Shown one piece after another: positions 11,427-23,100 of a DNA stretch of 64,000 nt; the stretch's first letter is position 1, and the number at the start of each line of letters is the position of its first letter. The notes below the pieces were generated by a model. That model made no database searches. It saw only the letters and a list, made by a program, of their open reading frames with translations, and was not told where the DNA came from. Origin of the DNA: Tremella fuciformis (taxonomy: Eukaryota; Basidiomycota; Tremellomycetes; Tremellales; Tremellaceae); contig CP136494.1 in NCBI GenBank assembly GCA_032768795.1, positions 1,922,001-1,986,000 on the forward strand, read 5' to 3'. The translations under genes and the position numbers were made by a program.

Positions 11427-14401
11427 ATGGTGACGACCGGCGGGCGTGGTGGGCGGGGAGGACGAGGCGGTGGGCCGGGTCAGGGCGCACCTCGCGGCGG
11501 CGGAGGGAGTCAAGGGGGCGGTCCCGACTCTAGGTATGTCGGTTATGTGCTCGCATATGATGGGTCACGGAGCCTGACTCGTGTGCAGAAGAGGTTCGTG
11601 GCGAGGAGGACCCCCAAATATACAGGGGACACCCTCGCGAGGCGGGACCCCGCTGGCCTCTCCCAGTCCGAGACCTGCTATCCCGTCCATAAATGACCAG
11701 TCAGTCAAGCTGTGCTCATTCGGGATCAAGTTGACAATCAGCATGAGCAGAATCGGCAGCGACCGACCTTCGCCCGCTCCAGGAAAGGGTTGGCCTAGCT
11801 CGCGCTTCGTAAGCTGTGCTGACGGAAAGGATTCCAGACAGACACCGATATTTCCAACTCTACACCGGGCTCACAGCGTGAGCTGCAGCCTTGGGCAGGT
11901 GATGGGCCAGAAAGTCTGCCAAACGGACCGCGTCCAAACGGAGTAGGGGGCGGTAAAGATTCGGAGACTTTTGGTGACGCCGGCGGGGCTCGTTGGGATC
12001 AATTTGAGACCAACGCGAGATTATTCGGGACCAAGACCAGCTACCAGGAGGAGATTTACACCACCAAGCTCAACAGGAATGGTGCAGACTACCGGAAGAG
12101 GGAGAAAGAAGCAGACAGGCTGGCGAGCGAGATCATGGGGGCAAGTTGCTCCCGGCGCGCCAGTGTCCAGCTCACGATCAGCAAACCAGCGCCAATGCGC
12201 ATGTTCAGGAGGAACGAAATCAGATTGTGGATGATTGGGCCAAGGACGAGGAGGAGAAGTGTGTTGTAGGCCCTCGCTGGGGATGAGTGGCGCTGATCCC
12301 AGATACTCTGGGGTGCAGCGCGGACACGCGGATGCTATGGCCGCAACCACGCCTGCGGCTGCCCGGAACCCCAATGCTTACGTGCCGCCGTCACTGCGGC
12401 GAGGCGGGGCAGGAGGACTGCCAGCATCAGCGCCGAGAGCCTCCTTGCCTGCAAACCCCACGATTGCCAATGGTGGCGGGACTCGCACCAACGGCAGTCT
12501 CAATGGATTGTCTTCACCAACGCCATCTCAGACCCCGCTTCCCGCCGGTCCCGCCATCATCCCATCTCCTGCTACGACCCCTGCGACAACCTCTACTGTG
12601 CCGCCTTCGGTGCCTTCTATGAAGACCAGCGAGGTGTCTGTGCCCAAACCGTCTCCTGCAGAGGCGAACGGGCTTGCTCCCCCCGCCTCAACGAAGGAAG
12701 TCAAACCATCGTCTGCAGGCGCTGATGCATCGACCATCGCCCCGCCAGGTACGCTGGCCGCTGCCTCTGACGTCAAGGTAGATACGACTGGGCATTGTAC
12801 ATCGTGCCAGCTGATACGCAGGAAACTCCCCGGCCTGGAGTGGTTGACTCGTTCCGACAGTTCGTCGGCACAGAGCTGGAGCGAGTCGAAGCCAAGAAGC
12901 AGTCCATGGCGAAGACTGAACGAGATCGCCAGCTCGCAGAGTTGAAGAAGTTTCAGGCGAACTTCAAGGTGCCGTTGCCCATGCCGAAGGATATCTTGCC
13001 CATTCTGGCGAAGGATGAGGAGAAGCAGAAAGCGATTGAGGAGCAGGCTGCAAAAGCACTGGCGACGGCCAAAGCAGCTGCAGAAGCACGGAAGACATCG
13101 AAAGATTCAGGACTTTCAAATAAGGAGCTCACGCCGAAGTCTGCGCCCCCGAAAAAGATTGTCATGAAGATTGCCGAGATTCCGCCCTTCAACCCTGCCA
13201 AACGGAAGCCCGCTCCTCTAGCCGTTCCGCCAACAGCACAGAAAGACGTCCCTCGCGCCACATCGCCAACTCCCAGCATCACTTCTCAAACCAGTCAGGC
13301 GGTCGGCGCTGCCAAGCTCAACGTGAAAGCAAACGCATTCGTACCAAATCCCAACGCCACCGCTTTCAAGCCTGGTCAGTCCTCCACCAGTCCGCAGACG
13401 AAGGTACTTTCCCCGTCACCCACGATATCCGAGCGTCCACTCGGTGCTGCGCAGGCCGTCGCTACTCCGTCGTCTGCCACAACCGCACCCAAGAATCCTT
13501 TCTTCCGGGATCAAAACCCGCGCAGAATAGGTGGCGTGGACCCAAGATCTGACTTCAACCCATGGCGGCATCAACAGGTTCCGAGCGCTTCCACTGTCGA
13601 GCCCGCATGGCCATACACTGGCCGACGATCACACGCGTCTTTCTCTGTCCCAGCTGGCGCACCGGGCGGTCCTGGATACGAAGAAAGCGGTTCCCCTCCT
13701 CCTCACGTAATGGTCGGAACCGCATCGGGTGTGCCGCCTATGATGGGCTCAATGGTGCCGAATTTCCCTCAGTATTATTCGCACAATCAGGTCAGTCCAT
13801 CTTATTGCCTGACAAGTGTATGACTGACGGTGCAGGGCATGCCGCAAGGGATGCCCGTCCAGATGGGGGCGAATCCGATGTTCTCACCACCTCAGCACTT
13901 CCAAGCGTTGTCCGGACACCCGGGCCAAACCGTGCAGCAGCATATGGGTGGACCGCCCCGCGGACCGAGCGGGCTGCCAATCTACTACCAAAACGGTGTT
14001 CCTCGTGAGTGCTGCCACTCGTATGTGCTTCAACGGAGTTGATATTGCAGAACACCCACAGTATATGCCTCACCTGCAATATAACCCCAATACCCCTCAG
14101 CGTCCCGGTCACGTCCCACACCAGCCTCCAAACCAGTCCGGAATGTACTTCGCCACACCTCCAAGTCATAGTCATTCGCAAATGAGCATGGCATCGCCCC
14201 TTCAGACCCCACAATGTGAGTGACGATGCCTCAGGCTGACGATGATGATGCTGACCCGCAGCATCCGTCCAATCCCAGCTCCCATTCCCTGGCCAGCCCC
14301 CACCTCAATTCTTGCCACCGGGCCAGCATCTCGTACCGAATCCCCAGGCTCCACATTTAGGCCAGTCGCCGTCATTCGACAGCAACGGGAGCGGTCATTG
14401 A
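11427..14401 (+). CDS. PBP1: Ataxin-2/Pbp1 homologue (LsmAD and PAM2), apparently lacking the Lsm domain
   Basis: Ten exons sum to exactly 865 codons: 11427-11533, 11589-11711, 11742-11808, 11838-12140, 12182-12258, 12303-12777, 12822-13790, 13836-14004, 14051-14215, 14262-14401. The N-terminus is RGG-rich. The LsmAD domain follows: [53 protein letters not shown] and [17 protein letters not shown]. Then come AYVPPSLRR, a coiled segment with [13 protein letters not shown], and a PAM2-like motif [13 protein letters not shown] with ATAFKPG near 13320-13375 that should bind the MLLE domain of poly(A)-binding protein. The tail is Pro/Gln-rich. In fungi this protein acts in mRNA stability and stress granules. 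The Lsm domain that normally precedes LsmAD is not visible. The intron at 12141-12181 has a GC donor; those at 11712-11741 and 11809-11837 are unusually short, and the first is optional because it is a multiple of three. Confidence 0.88.
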
Positions 14402-14831
14402 GCATGGCCGGCGGATGCTTTTAGCTGCACTTGAACTGCAATGACACGCGTCACTGCTTATGCATCCGCTTGCCATTCTGCTTTCGGTCAGCGAAACTGA
14501 TGAGACACTTGAGCGGGGTGACAAGTCCTTTGGGATCGGTCACCCGGGTGGTCTCGATCCTTTGCTGATCCCCCTTGCTGTCCTTTGACGCTGAGTGTGT
14601 GAGCTGTCCGGCGGTGTTGGAGGTCTCCCAACGATGTGATGCGGGATGTGTGATTGAGCGGGTCTGTCTCAAAGTGTCTGATGTCTTCATTCTGCTAGCC
14701 TGAGAGAGATCCTTATTGAGGTCTGTCACGCGGTACCGAGCGAACAGGTAACAAGCGTCAACATGGCAACGAAGCCGAGTGCAACATAGTGAATCGTCAA
14801 GAGCAAAGCTGGGGGCGGCGGTCAAGAAGTG
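14402..14831. other. Intergenic region
   Basis: About 430 bases between the ataxin-2 stop and the next start on the same strand. A minus-strand open frame here (14451-14825) has no recognisable domain and is rejected. I see nothing else beyond presumed 3' and 5' flanks. Confidence 0.5.
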
Positions 14832-15930
14832 ATGTCGTCAAATCAAGACAGGACGGCCGATGCGCGCAAACGGACCGATCGCACTCAAACCCCTGCGGAC
14901 ACCAAGACCACCGCTTCTCAAGGCCGCAGCGGGGAAGACGGGACCGGGGCCGACGATGGAGATACAGGCAAGGCGGCGGACAAGTACGCCGGCTACCCGA
15001 TCCCACTATGGCTGTGGCTGCTCGAGCTCGTCGTCCTCGTCCTCCTGGGCCTCGTGTGTTTCGGCCCCGCCGAGAGCTGGGCGATCGTGCGCGACACAGG
15101 TTCAGGCGTGTACGTCGGCGCGCTGCGTGAGTCCGCGGCCACGCGCGCTTCAAGGCGGTCGCGCTGAGCAGATAGAGACGTGTACGGGGAGCACGTGCAC
15201 ATGGCTGACGGCGGCGTCGTCTACCGACTCGGCCTCGCCCAGCGCTGCGTCGACCTCGGCGGGGGCGACGCGCCGCGACGGTACAGCGGGGACGATCGCG
15301 GGCGTCGACACCGCCTCGCTCTACCTCACCCTGGGCCTCGGGGCGCTCTCGGCGTTCTACCTCGCGCTCATCCTTTTCCTGCTGACCTTTGGCCGCTTCT
15401 TCCGCCCGCCGCCGCCGGCATCGTCGACCGGCCCCGGCGCTGCCGCGCTCAAGAACAGGCTCAAGCGATTCGCATTCGCCGTCGTGCGGCTCTACCTCGC
15501 CGTGCTCGGCCTGCTGGTGTTTGGCCTGGGGATCAAGGCGGCCGTAGTGGCGAACGCCGCCAAGGGCGCGTCGAGCGGCCAGGGCTGGTCGGTCGTTGGG
15601 CAGGGCGTCGCGGGTGAGTCTCCAGCTTCCACGAGCGGGAACCCCCTCCTCAATTTAGCTCTCTGGGCGGCATGGGCCCTCCTGATGCTCTGCTGGATCA
15701 TCGACTACACCTCCCCGACCGGCCGCGTCAAAGCGTTCGTGATGAAGTACGATCTCCTGCGCAGTGTGCGCGCGTGCTTTGCGGGCTGCGGATGCGACGG
15801 GTGCGGCTGTGGCAGCTGCTGCACGTCCGAGGATAGCGATGCCGCGGAGAAGGGCCAGGCCAGGACGGCCGCATCGAGCGGTGGCGGGCAGTATGCGCGA
15901 CAAGAGAATATGCGCCGCGCGAAACCGTAG
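14832..15930 (+). CDS. Hypothetical four-helix membrane protein with Cys-rich tail
   Basis: Exon 1 14832-15126 and exon 2 15176-15930 join through an intron ending GCAGATAG, giving 349 residues. The layout is a hydrophilic Thr/Asp/Lys-rich N-terminus, TM1 (IPLWLWLLELVVLVLLGLV), a lumenal or outer loop with TCTGSTCTWLTAASS, TM2 (SLYLTLGLGALSAFYLALIL), a basic loop, TM3 (VVRLYLAVLGLLVFGLGI), TM4 (LWAAWALLMLCWIIDY) and a tail with CGCDGCGCGSCC. The four helices with a Cys-x-x-x-Cys outer loop recall SUR7/PalI and other claudin-like fungal membrane proteins, but this is inference only. A second, in-frame 45-base intron at 15614-15658 (GTGAGT...TTTAG) is likely but optional, since both forms stay open. 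The terminal Cys cluster could be a palmitoylation or metal site. Confidence 0.65.
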
Positions 15931-16250
15931 TCGGCCTGCCCGTGGCGAGGAAGGTGGAAAGTGCCACTTTTGGGTTTTGCCACATTCGTCCCCGACTTAC
16001 CCTGAGGCGGTACGAAAGAGGCTGGTGGGGGTGACGCCGATGGTAACCTGAGTTATAACCTGCAACACCGAAAAGATCGACTGCAGCGGCACTGTCTGTT
16101 ACATTGGTCCTTCGTCGCCTCGCCCCTCTCGAGTGTCACCAGCGTCACGGTCGGACAGCCGATCGCCGATATCAGCCAAAGCAAAAGCCAGCTACCCACC
16201 TCGATCGACCGAGCCAGGAGCCGCAACCAAAGGCCAAAGGGAAGGGCACC
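15931..16250. other. Intergenic region
   Basis: About 320 bases between two plus-strand genes. It holds the 3' flank of the four-helix protein and the leader of the CYSTM gene; I see no gene in it. Confidence 0.5.
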
Positions 16251-16857
16251 ATGTCGGCCAAAGACGTCCGTGATCCTCCTTCCGCCCCCCCGGCCCTTCT
16301 GACACGCAGTATTACAACAACCAGTCAGTCGAGCTCCCGCCTCGTATTCGTGTTGGACGATCGTCATCGTCAGGGCGGCGTTGCCGCCCCAGCGCAAGGG
16401 CCGTCAAAATGAAACGGAGACTGACCTCAGGCCCGGGTACGGCCAGCAGCAGGGATACGGCGGACCGCAGTACGGCGGGCAGCCGCAGTACGGCCAGCAG
16501 CAGGGCTACTACCCCCCGCCACCGCAACAGTCGTACCAACAGCCAGGCCGTGAGTCCCACCCATCCATCGTGCTGGACATGAGCGCAGCTGACAGGCGCA
16601 GAATAGTGCGTTGCGCTGCACACGCAGCCGCCAGCAGCCATGCTAACTTGCAGCTACCCCCAGCCCCAGCCCCAGCCGGTGTACGTGCAACAACAGCCGC
16701 AGAAGGGCGGTGGGGGCGGCGGCAACTCGTGTCTCGCCTGCTGTGCCGGAAGTACGTTGTCGTGCCCGACCGAGACGAGATGGAAGTGTGAGCGGGACTG
16801 ACGACAGTGCTCTGCTGCTGCTGTGCCGAGGAGATGTGCTGCGACGCCCTGTTCTAG
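16251..16857 (+). CDS. CYSTM-type small cysteine-rich tail-anchored protein
   Basis: Small multi-exon gene. Exon 1 (16251-16265) codes MSAKD and exon 2 begins at 16310 with YYNNQ. Later exons give a Gln/Gly/Tyr/Pro-rich region (GYGQQQGYGGPQYGG, PPPPQQSY), then QPQPVYVQQQPQKGGGGGNS and a C-terminal module CLACCAG joined by the last splice to MLCCCCAEEMCCDALF. That last module matches the CYSTM domain, a short Cys-rich membrane-inserting C-terminus found in eukaryotic stress-tolerance proteins. The last intron and stop (16855-16857) are secure; the middle junctions near 16330-16430 and 16530-16650 are not resolved. Function in fungi is largely unknown. Confidence 0.75.
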
Positions 16858-17179
16858 GCTGTGTGCACGCGGGACAAGAAGCAGTTGCTGGATCGTTGAA
16901 ATGCGCATGGGGGTTGCGCTTAGTCTGCCCCTTCGATACCCACTTAATGTAGACAGATGCGGATGTATGCGAGCTGGTCTTGGCCTCTGCAGGGATACGA
17001 GTCACGGAACGATGCATTGTGGATATGTAGCTAATCTAGTCTGACCAGATGATGGGATGCACTTTTGAGGATTGAGAATTGGAAATGTAAATAGTTGAGC
17101 ATGATTAGGTATGTGACAGCGATGCGAGTATGGACTTTTCGGCTTTTCGTGACTCCCTCCCCTTCTCCTTCGCCTCGAC
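16858..17179. other. Convergent intergenic region
   Basis: About 320 bases between the CYSTM gene and the 3' end of URA2. It is AT-richer than its surroundings (for example around 17030-17110), as expected for two facing 3' UTRs. No gene seen. Confidence 0.5.
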
Positions 17180-20100
17180 TTACGCCCCGAGGACAAGCGT
17201 CAACAGCGCCATGCGGACCTGTTCATCAGCGCCCATCCTGAAACACGCCGACTTGTGACTCACAAAGAGACCGTAGCGCATCTGCCGGAAATAGGCGGCG
17301 CGCTTCGAGTCAAAGTCGACTTCTGGGTCAATCTCGTTGACCCGCGGCAAGGGGTGCATGACAATGGCGCTCTCCTTGGCCTTGGCGAGCACGTCGTTGT
17401 TGATGACGTACATGTCCTTGACCGCTTCGTATTCGGCGAGCGAGTCGAAGCGCTCTTTCTGCACCCGGGTGGCATAGAGAACGTCCGACTTGGCAATCAC
17501 GTCGTCGAGATTGTGGTACTCGGCCCATGATACGTTGGCCCGGGATGCCTCGGCCTTGACCGAGTCGGGCATGGCGAGCGACGGCGGCGACACGAAGTTG
17601 AGCGTCACATCGTACAAAGAGAGCAGCTTGACGAGCGAGTGCACGGTACGACCATTCTTCAAGTCACCGACTGCAAAGGTCAGCTGTGGGCCGTGAGTTA
17701 TACTTGAGAAACTCACTCAGAGTGACAGTGATGCCGTTCACAGAACCAAGCTCTTCACGGATACAGAACACGTCGAGCAGACTCTGGGTCGGGTGCTCGC
17801 CGATTCCATCACCAGCGTTGATGATGGGAACCGGGCTAGTCTTGGCAGCGCTCTTGCTGCTGCCGACGGCCGGGTGCCGGAGAACGATGGCGTCCGAATA
17901 ACAACCCACGGTGCGGATTGTGTCTGCCAGGCTCTCGCCCTTGACAACAGAGCTCGTGGACGCCGTCACCTGCACGACCTCACCGCCACACCGCTTCATG
18001 GCAGCCTCGAAGGATGTCGAGGTTCTGGTCGATGGCTCGTAGAACAGGGTGCACAGTACTCGTCCGCGCAGGGTGTCGACAGACCCGGAGCGCTCAACCT
18101 GAGTCCGCATCTCAGATGCCAAGTTGAACAGGGCGTGGCAGTCCTCCCGCGAGAACTGCTTCACCGACAGAATGTGCCGTCTGGAGAATGCCGGGTGGTG
18201 CTGCAGAGAAGCAAGCGATCGGACGGGCGAGATGTCCCGCATCGGGGCGATCGAGGAGAGCGACATGAGTGGCTCGGCAGGGTGGGCCGACGGGGGTCTT
18301 TCGGTGACAGGGGACATGAGACCTGCAAGAGATGGGCGGCCAGTCTGCGAGAAGGAAGTCCGAGCGGCCTTGGCTGGCGCAATGCGAGGGCCAGTGAGCG
18401 ACACGTCGCGGCCGAGGGGCATCGAGAAGGTGCTGCCGTCCAAGAAGACCGAGTGCGCGTTGATGACGACGCGATGCACCGCGCCCGAGACGGACTTGCC
18501 GACAAGAGGCGACCAGATGTTGTCTTCGAGAGCGAAAGTCGAGGATCGGTTGACCTCGACCTCGATGTATGTCTGGCTCTGCTCGGGCAAGCCGAAGATA
18601 GCCCGCGGGTTCTCGCTCAGGCGGAGAGAGATGTCCTCGAGGGTGATACGGCCCTGGGCGACGGCGCTCAGCAGCAACGGTAGCGACTCTTCCACACCCG
18701 ACTTGGCGGAGACTGTGTGGCCAAGGGCGACGCCGAGCTCGAAGGGCAGGACTCCGACCGAGAAGGCATCGATCGCCTGCATGCTGGCCCAGAGAGCTGC
18801 CTGGTCCTCCGCGGTTGGGAGGCAGGTAGCGACAGGGAAGTCGGTCTGCGAGTAGAACAGGGCGTAGATGGACACGTCGCAAGTAACGGCGAGACCCTTG
18901 TCCTTGGCTAGGCTGATGAGGAGGATGTCATCCTTGGTAGACACACCGGTGACATGCACACTGCGGCTGTTGAGGCTGGCAAGGAGGAGGATCGACGCCA
19001 GGTCAGTTGCTCGAGCGTCCGTGATGATGGGCTTGTCGGCGGGCCAAGTAGCAAAGTGCTGCGCTATGGTGGCGACTTTGTTGCCGGCGCCATAGAAGTT
19101 GTTGAAGGGGATGAACAACGCCTTGGCCCCGGCAGCAAGAGCGTCGGATAGCCGGGAGGCATTGTCAGCAGTCGCGGCAACCGAAAAGAAGTAGTCGCAA
19201 TGTGCTGAGCCGGAGGCATTGCTCTGAGCGCGCTGAAGCGAGATTTCGTCTTCGACAGCCGAGTTCATGCCTTGCGGGATCATCGAGAGGATCGTATAAC
19301 CACCCCGAATGGCGGCTTGCGTGGCCAGACCAAAGTCGCCTGAGCCAGACTCCGCCGCGCCGGGCACAAAGGCACCGATAGACACCAGTCCGGGGAAGGT
19401 GTATGTCTGGTGCGAAGTCTTGTAGTCGACGCTGGAGATATCGAATGTCGGCTTGCGAATGATGGCCTCGATGAAGAGCTTGGCGCACTTGACATTGGTG
19501 ATCAGCGGGACGGCAAAGTCGACGGCCATACGACGAGACCTGTAGCCCTTAGAGATGTACGATGCCGGCCGTCGGAATCGGTTCTTGGACGGCAGGTTGA
19601 TGTACAGATCGATGAGGTTATTCGCCAGGTGCTGCGTTAGCGAGTACTCCGACTTCTGCGGGTTGAGTTCGTCGTCATCACCCAGAGCTTCGAGGTATTT
19701 GACGGGAATGCCGTGCTCCTGCAGGAAGTCTGATGTACCTGCGGTGGCGAAGAGGTTGTAGCCCATACGGTGAAGCTTGAGAACCGAAGGGAGCATCTCA
19801 AGCTTCTCCTTGAACGAACCGATAGACAGCAAGATGCTCTTCTTTGGCGGTCGAATGCCGGTAGAGATGAGCGCCTTGAGGTAGGCATCGTAGCGGTCCT
19901 TGCCGAAGCAAGCGACTTCACCGGTCGAAGCCATCTCCACACCAAGAATCGGATCGGCACCTGACAGTCTAGAGAAGGAGAATTGAGGCACCTTAACACC
20001 GACGTAGTTGGCCGGCATCTTGACGTCCGGGTAAGGGACGACAGGGAAGTCAAGCATCACCTTCGTGGCGAGCTCAATGGCGTCAATGCCAGTCACCTTG

Positions 20101-23100
20101 GAAACGAAGGGGAATGATCGGGCGGCACGCAGATTACACTCGATGACCTTGATCTCGTTGTTCTTGGCGATGAACTGAATGTTGTAAGGACCAGTGACGT
20201 TGAGAGCTTGTCCGATCTTCTGCGTGGCGATTTCGATCTTCCTGATAGTCTCCGGGTCGAGATCCTGGGGCGGGAGGATGAGGGTAGCATCACCCGAGTG
20301 CACGCCGGCGTTCTCGACGTGCTCCGAGATGTAGTGCATGACCATCTTGCCGTCTTTGGCCACGGCGTCCATCTCGATCTCCTTGGCTTCCTCGATGTAT
20401 TTCGATATGACGACAGGGTGATCGCGAGACACGTCGGCAGCCTGGGAGAGGTAGGTGACGAGGTCGTCTTGCGAGAAGACGACGTTCATCGCCGCACCCG
20501 AAAGGACGTAAGAGGGTCGAACAAGCACAGGGTAGTCGACCTTGTCGCAGAATGCCTTGGCCTCTTCGAAGCTGGTCAATTCCTTCCACAATGGCTGGTC
20601 AACCCCGATTTTGTCCAGCATACGGGAGAACTTGTATCGGTTCTCGGCCGTATCGATCATTTCCGGGGAGGTACCGTAGATCTTGACGTTCTGGCGGTGA
20701 AGAGCGAGCGCGATGTTGTTGGGTGTCTGACCACCCATCGACAGAACGATACCGCTCGAGCGCTCCATATCGTAGATGTCAAGCACAGTCTCGAGCGAGA
20801 TGTTCTCAAAGTACAGCTTGTCGGCCTCATCGTAGTCAGTGGAGACAGTCTCGGGGTTGTAGTTGATCATGACCGTCTTGAGGCCATTCTCTCGCAGGGT
20901 GCGGATAGCTCGGACAGCACACCAATCGAACTCGACGGAAGATCCGATTCGGTACACACCAGAGCCGAGAACCATGACACCGTTGTCACGGAAGTCAACG
21001 TCGTGCTCGCTGGCATTGTAGGTAGTGTACAGATAGTTGGTGAAGGCCGGGAACTCGGCGGCAACAGTGTCGATCTGCTTGACGAAGGGAGTAATGCCCG
21101 CTTCGACTCTCAACCGACGCACAGCGAGCTCGTTCGAGTTGAGAGCGCGTGCGATCTGCCTGTCCGAAAAACCGATTTGCTTCGCGTTCCGGATGAGCTC
21201 GCTCGGGACGGTCGAGGCATTGTATTTGGACATGATCTTCTCCGTCTTTGACAGACGCTCGAGACGGGTCAAGAACCACTTGTCAATGTTGGACATCTCG
21301 TTGAGCTTGTCAACCGAGTACCCTCGCTTGAAAGCCGTGGCGATAGCAAAGAGACGCTTGTCCGTGGGGTTGCGGATCTCATAATCGATGTCGTCGATCT
21401 TGATGTTCTCGCCGAAGCCCGGGAATTGATCGTCGATGCACCGGATGGCTTTCTGAATGGTCTCCTCGAATGTGCGGCCAATGGCCATGACTTCACCGAC
21501 GGACTTCATGCTCGAGCTGAGAGCGGTGCTGACACGGTTGAACTTCTTCAGGTCCCATCGGGGGATCTTGACGACACAGTAGTCGAGAGAAGGCTCGAAA
21601 CAGGCCGAAGTCAACTTGGTGACCGAGTTGCGGATCTCGTTCAAGGGGATGTTGAGACCAAGCTTGGCAGCGATGAAGGCGAGAGGGTAACCCGTGGCTT
21701 TAGAGGCGAGTGCAGACGAACGCGAAAGACGGGCGTTGACCTCGATAATGCAGTACTCTTTCGAGTAGGGGTTGAGCGCATACTGGATGTTGCATTCACC
21801 GATGACACCCAAGTGCCGGATCACATTCACAGCTGTTGTGCGGAGCATGTTGTAGTCGGCATCGGACAGCGTCTGCGATGGCGCCACGACGATGGAGTCG
21901 CCAGTGTGGATACCGAGCGGGTCAAAGTTCTTGCTCATTAGCATTGCAAAAGACAGTTGAGAGAAGCTCACCTCCATGTTACAGACTGTAATACAGTTGT
22001 TCCGGCAGTCACGGACGACTTCGTACTCAATTTCCTTCCAGCCTTTCATACTCTTCTCAACCAGGACCTGCGGGCTGATCGCGAAGGCTTTGCTGCACAA
22101 ATCGGCGAGCTGCTCCTTGTCCTGAGCAAAACCTGAACCTAGACCGCCGAGCGCGTAGGCAGCTCGGACGATGACGGGGAAGCCTATCTTGGTGGCGGCG
22201 ACAAGGGCTTCATCGAAGTTGGTCGCAGTGGCCGACTCTGCACACTTCTCGCCAATCTGCTCCATGGAGCGGGCGAACATCTCTCGGTCCTCGGTGGTGA
22301 TAATGGTCTCGATGGGCGTACCAAGGACTTTGACGCCGAGTTTGGCGAATTCATCTTTGAGCTTGATGCCGACACTGAGGGCGGTCTGACCACCAAACGT
22401 GCAGTAAATACCATCAGGCTTCTCGTGCTTGATAATCTTGAGCACGAACTCCGGAGTGACAGGCAGGAAGTAGACTTTATCGGCGAGACCCGATGAGGTC
22501 TGAATGGTGGCGATATTGGGGTTGACGAGGATGGTGTAGATCCCTTCCTCCTTGAGCGCCTTGATTGCTTGTGACCCCGAGTAGTCGAATTCTCCTGCCT
22601 GGCCGATAGACAGACCACCCGATCCGAGAACAAGAACCTTCTTGACCTGCTCCCGAGGGCGAGCAGCGATGTTGGCTGCGAGCTCGCCACCGGGTATGTC
22701 AATCGGCACGAGGCGGCCTTCCTGGGCGCACTCGACCATGCTTTGGATGAAAACATCGAACAGGAACTCTGTATCCCTGGGACCGGGTGCGGATTCTGGG
22801 TGGAATTGCACCGAGAAGAAGGGCTTGCCATTCTTGCCCATCCAGATACCTTCGTTGCTATTGTCGTTGGCGTTGGTGAACAAGGGCTCCCAGCCGTTCT
22901 TGAGCGTGGAGACATCGACCTCGTAACCGTGGTTCTGCGAGGTGATGTAGCATCGGCCCGATGTGGCGCATGTGCATGGCAAGTTCATGCCTCGGTTACC
23001 GTACTTCATCTTCCTAGTCGAGGCGCCGGCGGCGAGAGCCAAGAGCTGGTGTCCCAAGCAGATACCGAACACGGGTACCTTGGTGACCTGCAAGGCCTTT

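Noticed and set aside
14451..14825. Minus-strand open frame of 124 codons in an intergenic gap
   Set aside because: No motif, no splice-extended continuation, and composition of non-coding flank.
16250..16412. Unspliced frame MSAKDVRDPPSAPP...
   Set aside because: It reads through the first CYSTM intron, which has clear GTCCGT...CACGCAG ends; the spliced MSAKDYYNNQ is preferred.
20208..21251. 347-codon open frame on the plus strand opposite URA2
   Set aside because: It is the antisense shadow of the conserved CPSase coding exon; its residues match no family and follow from GC-rich codon bias.
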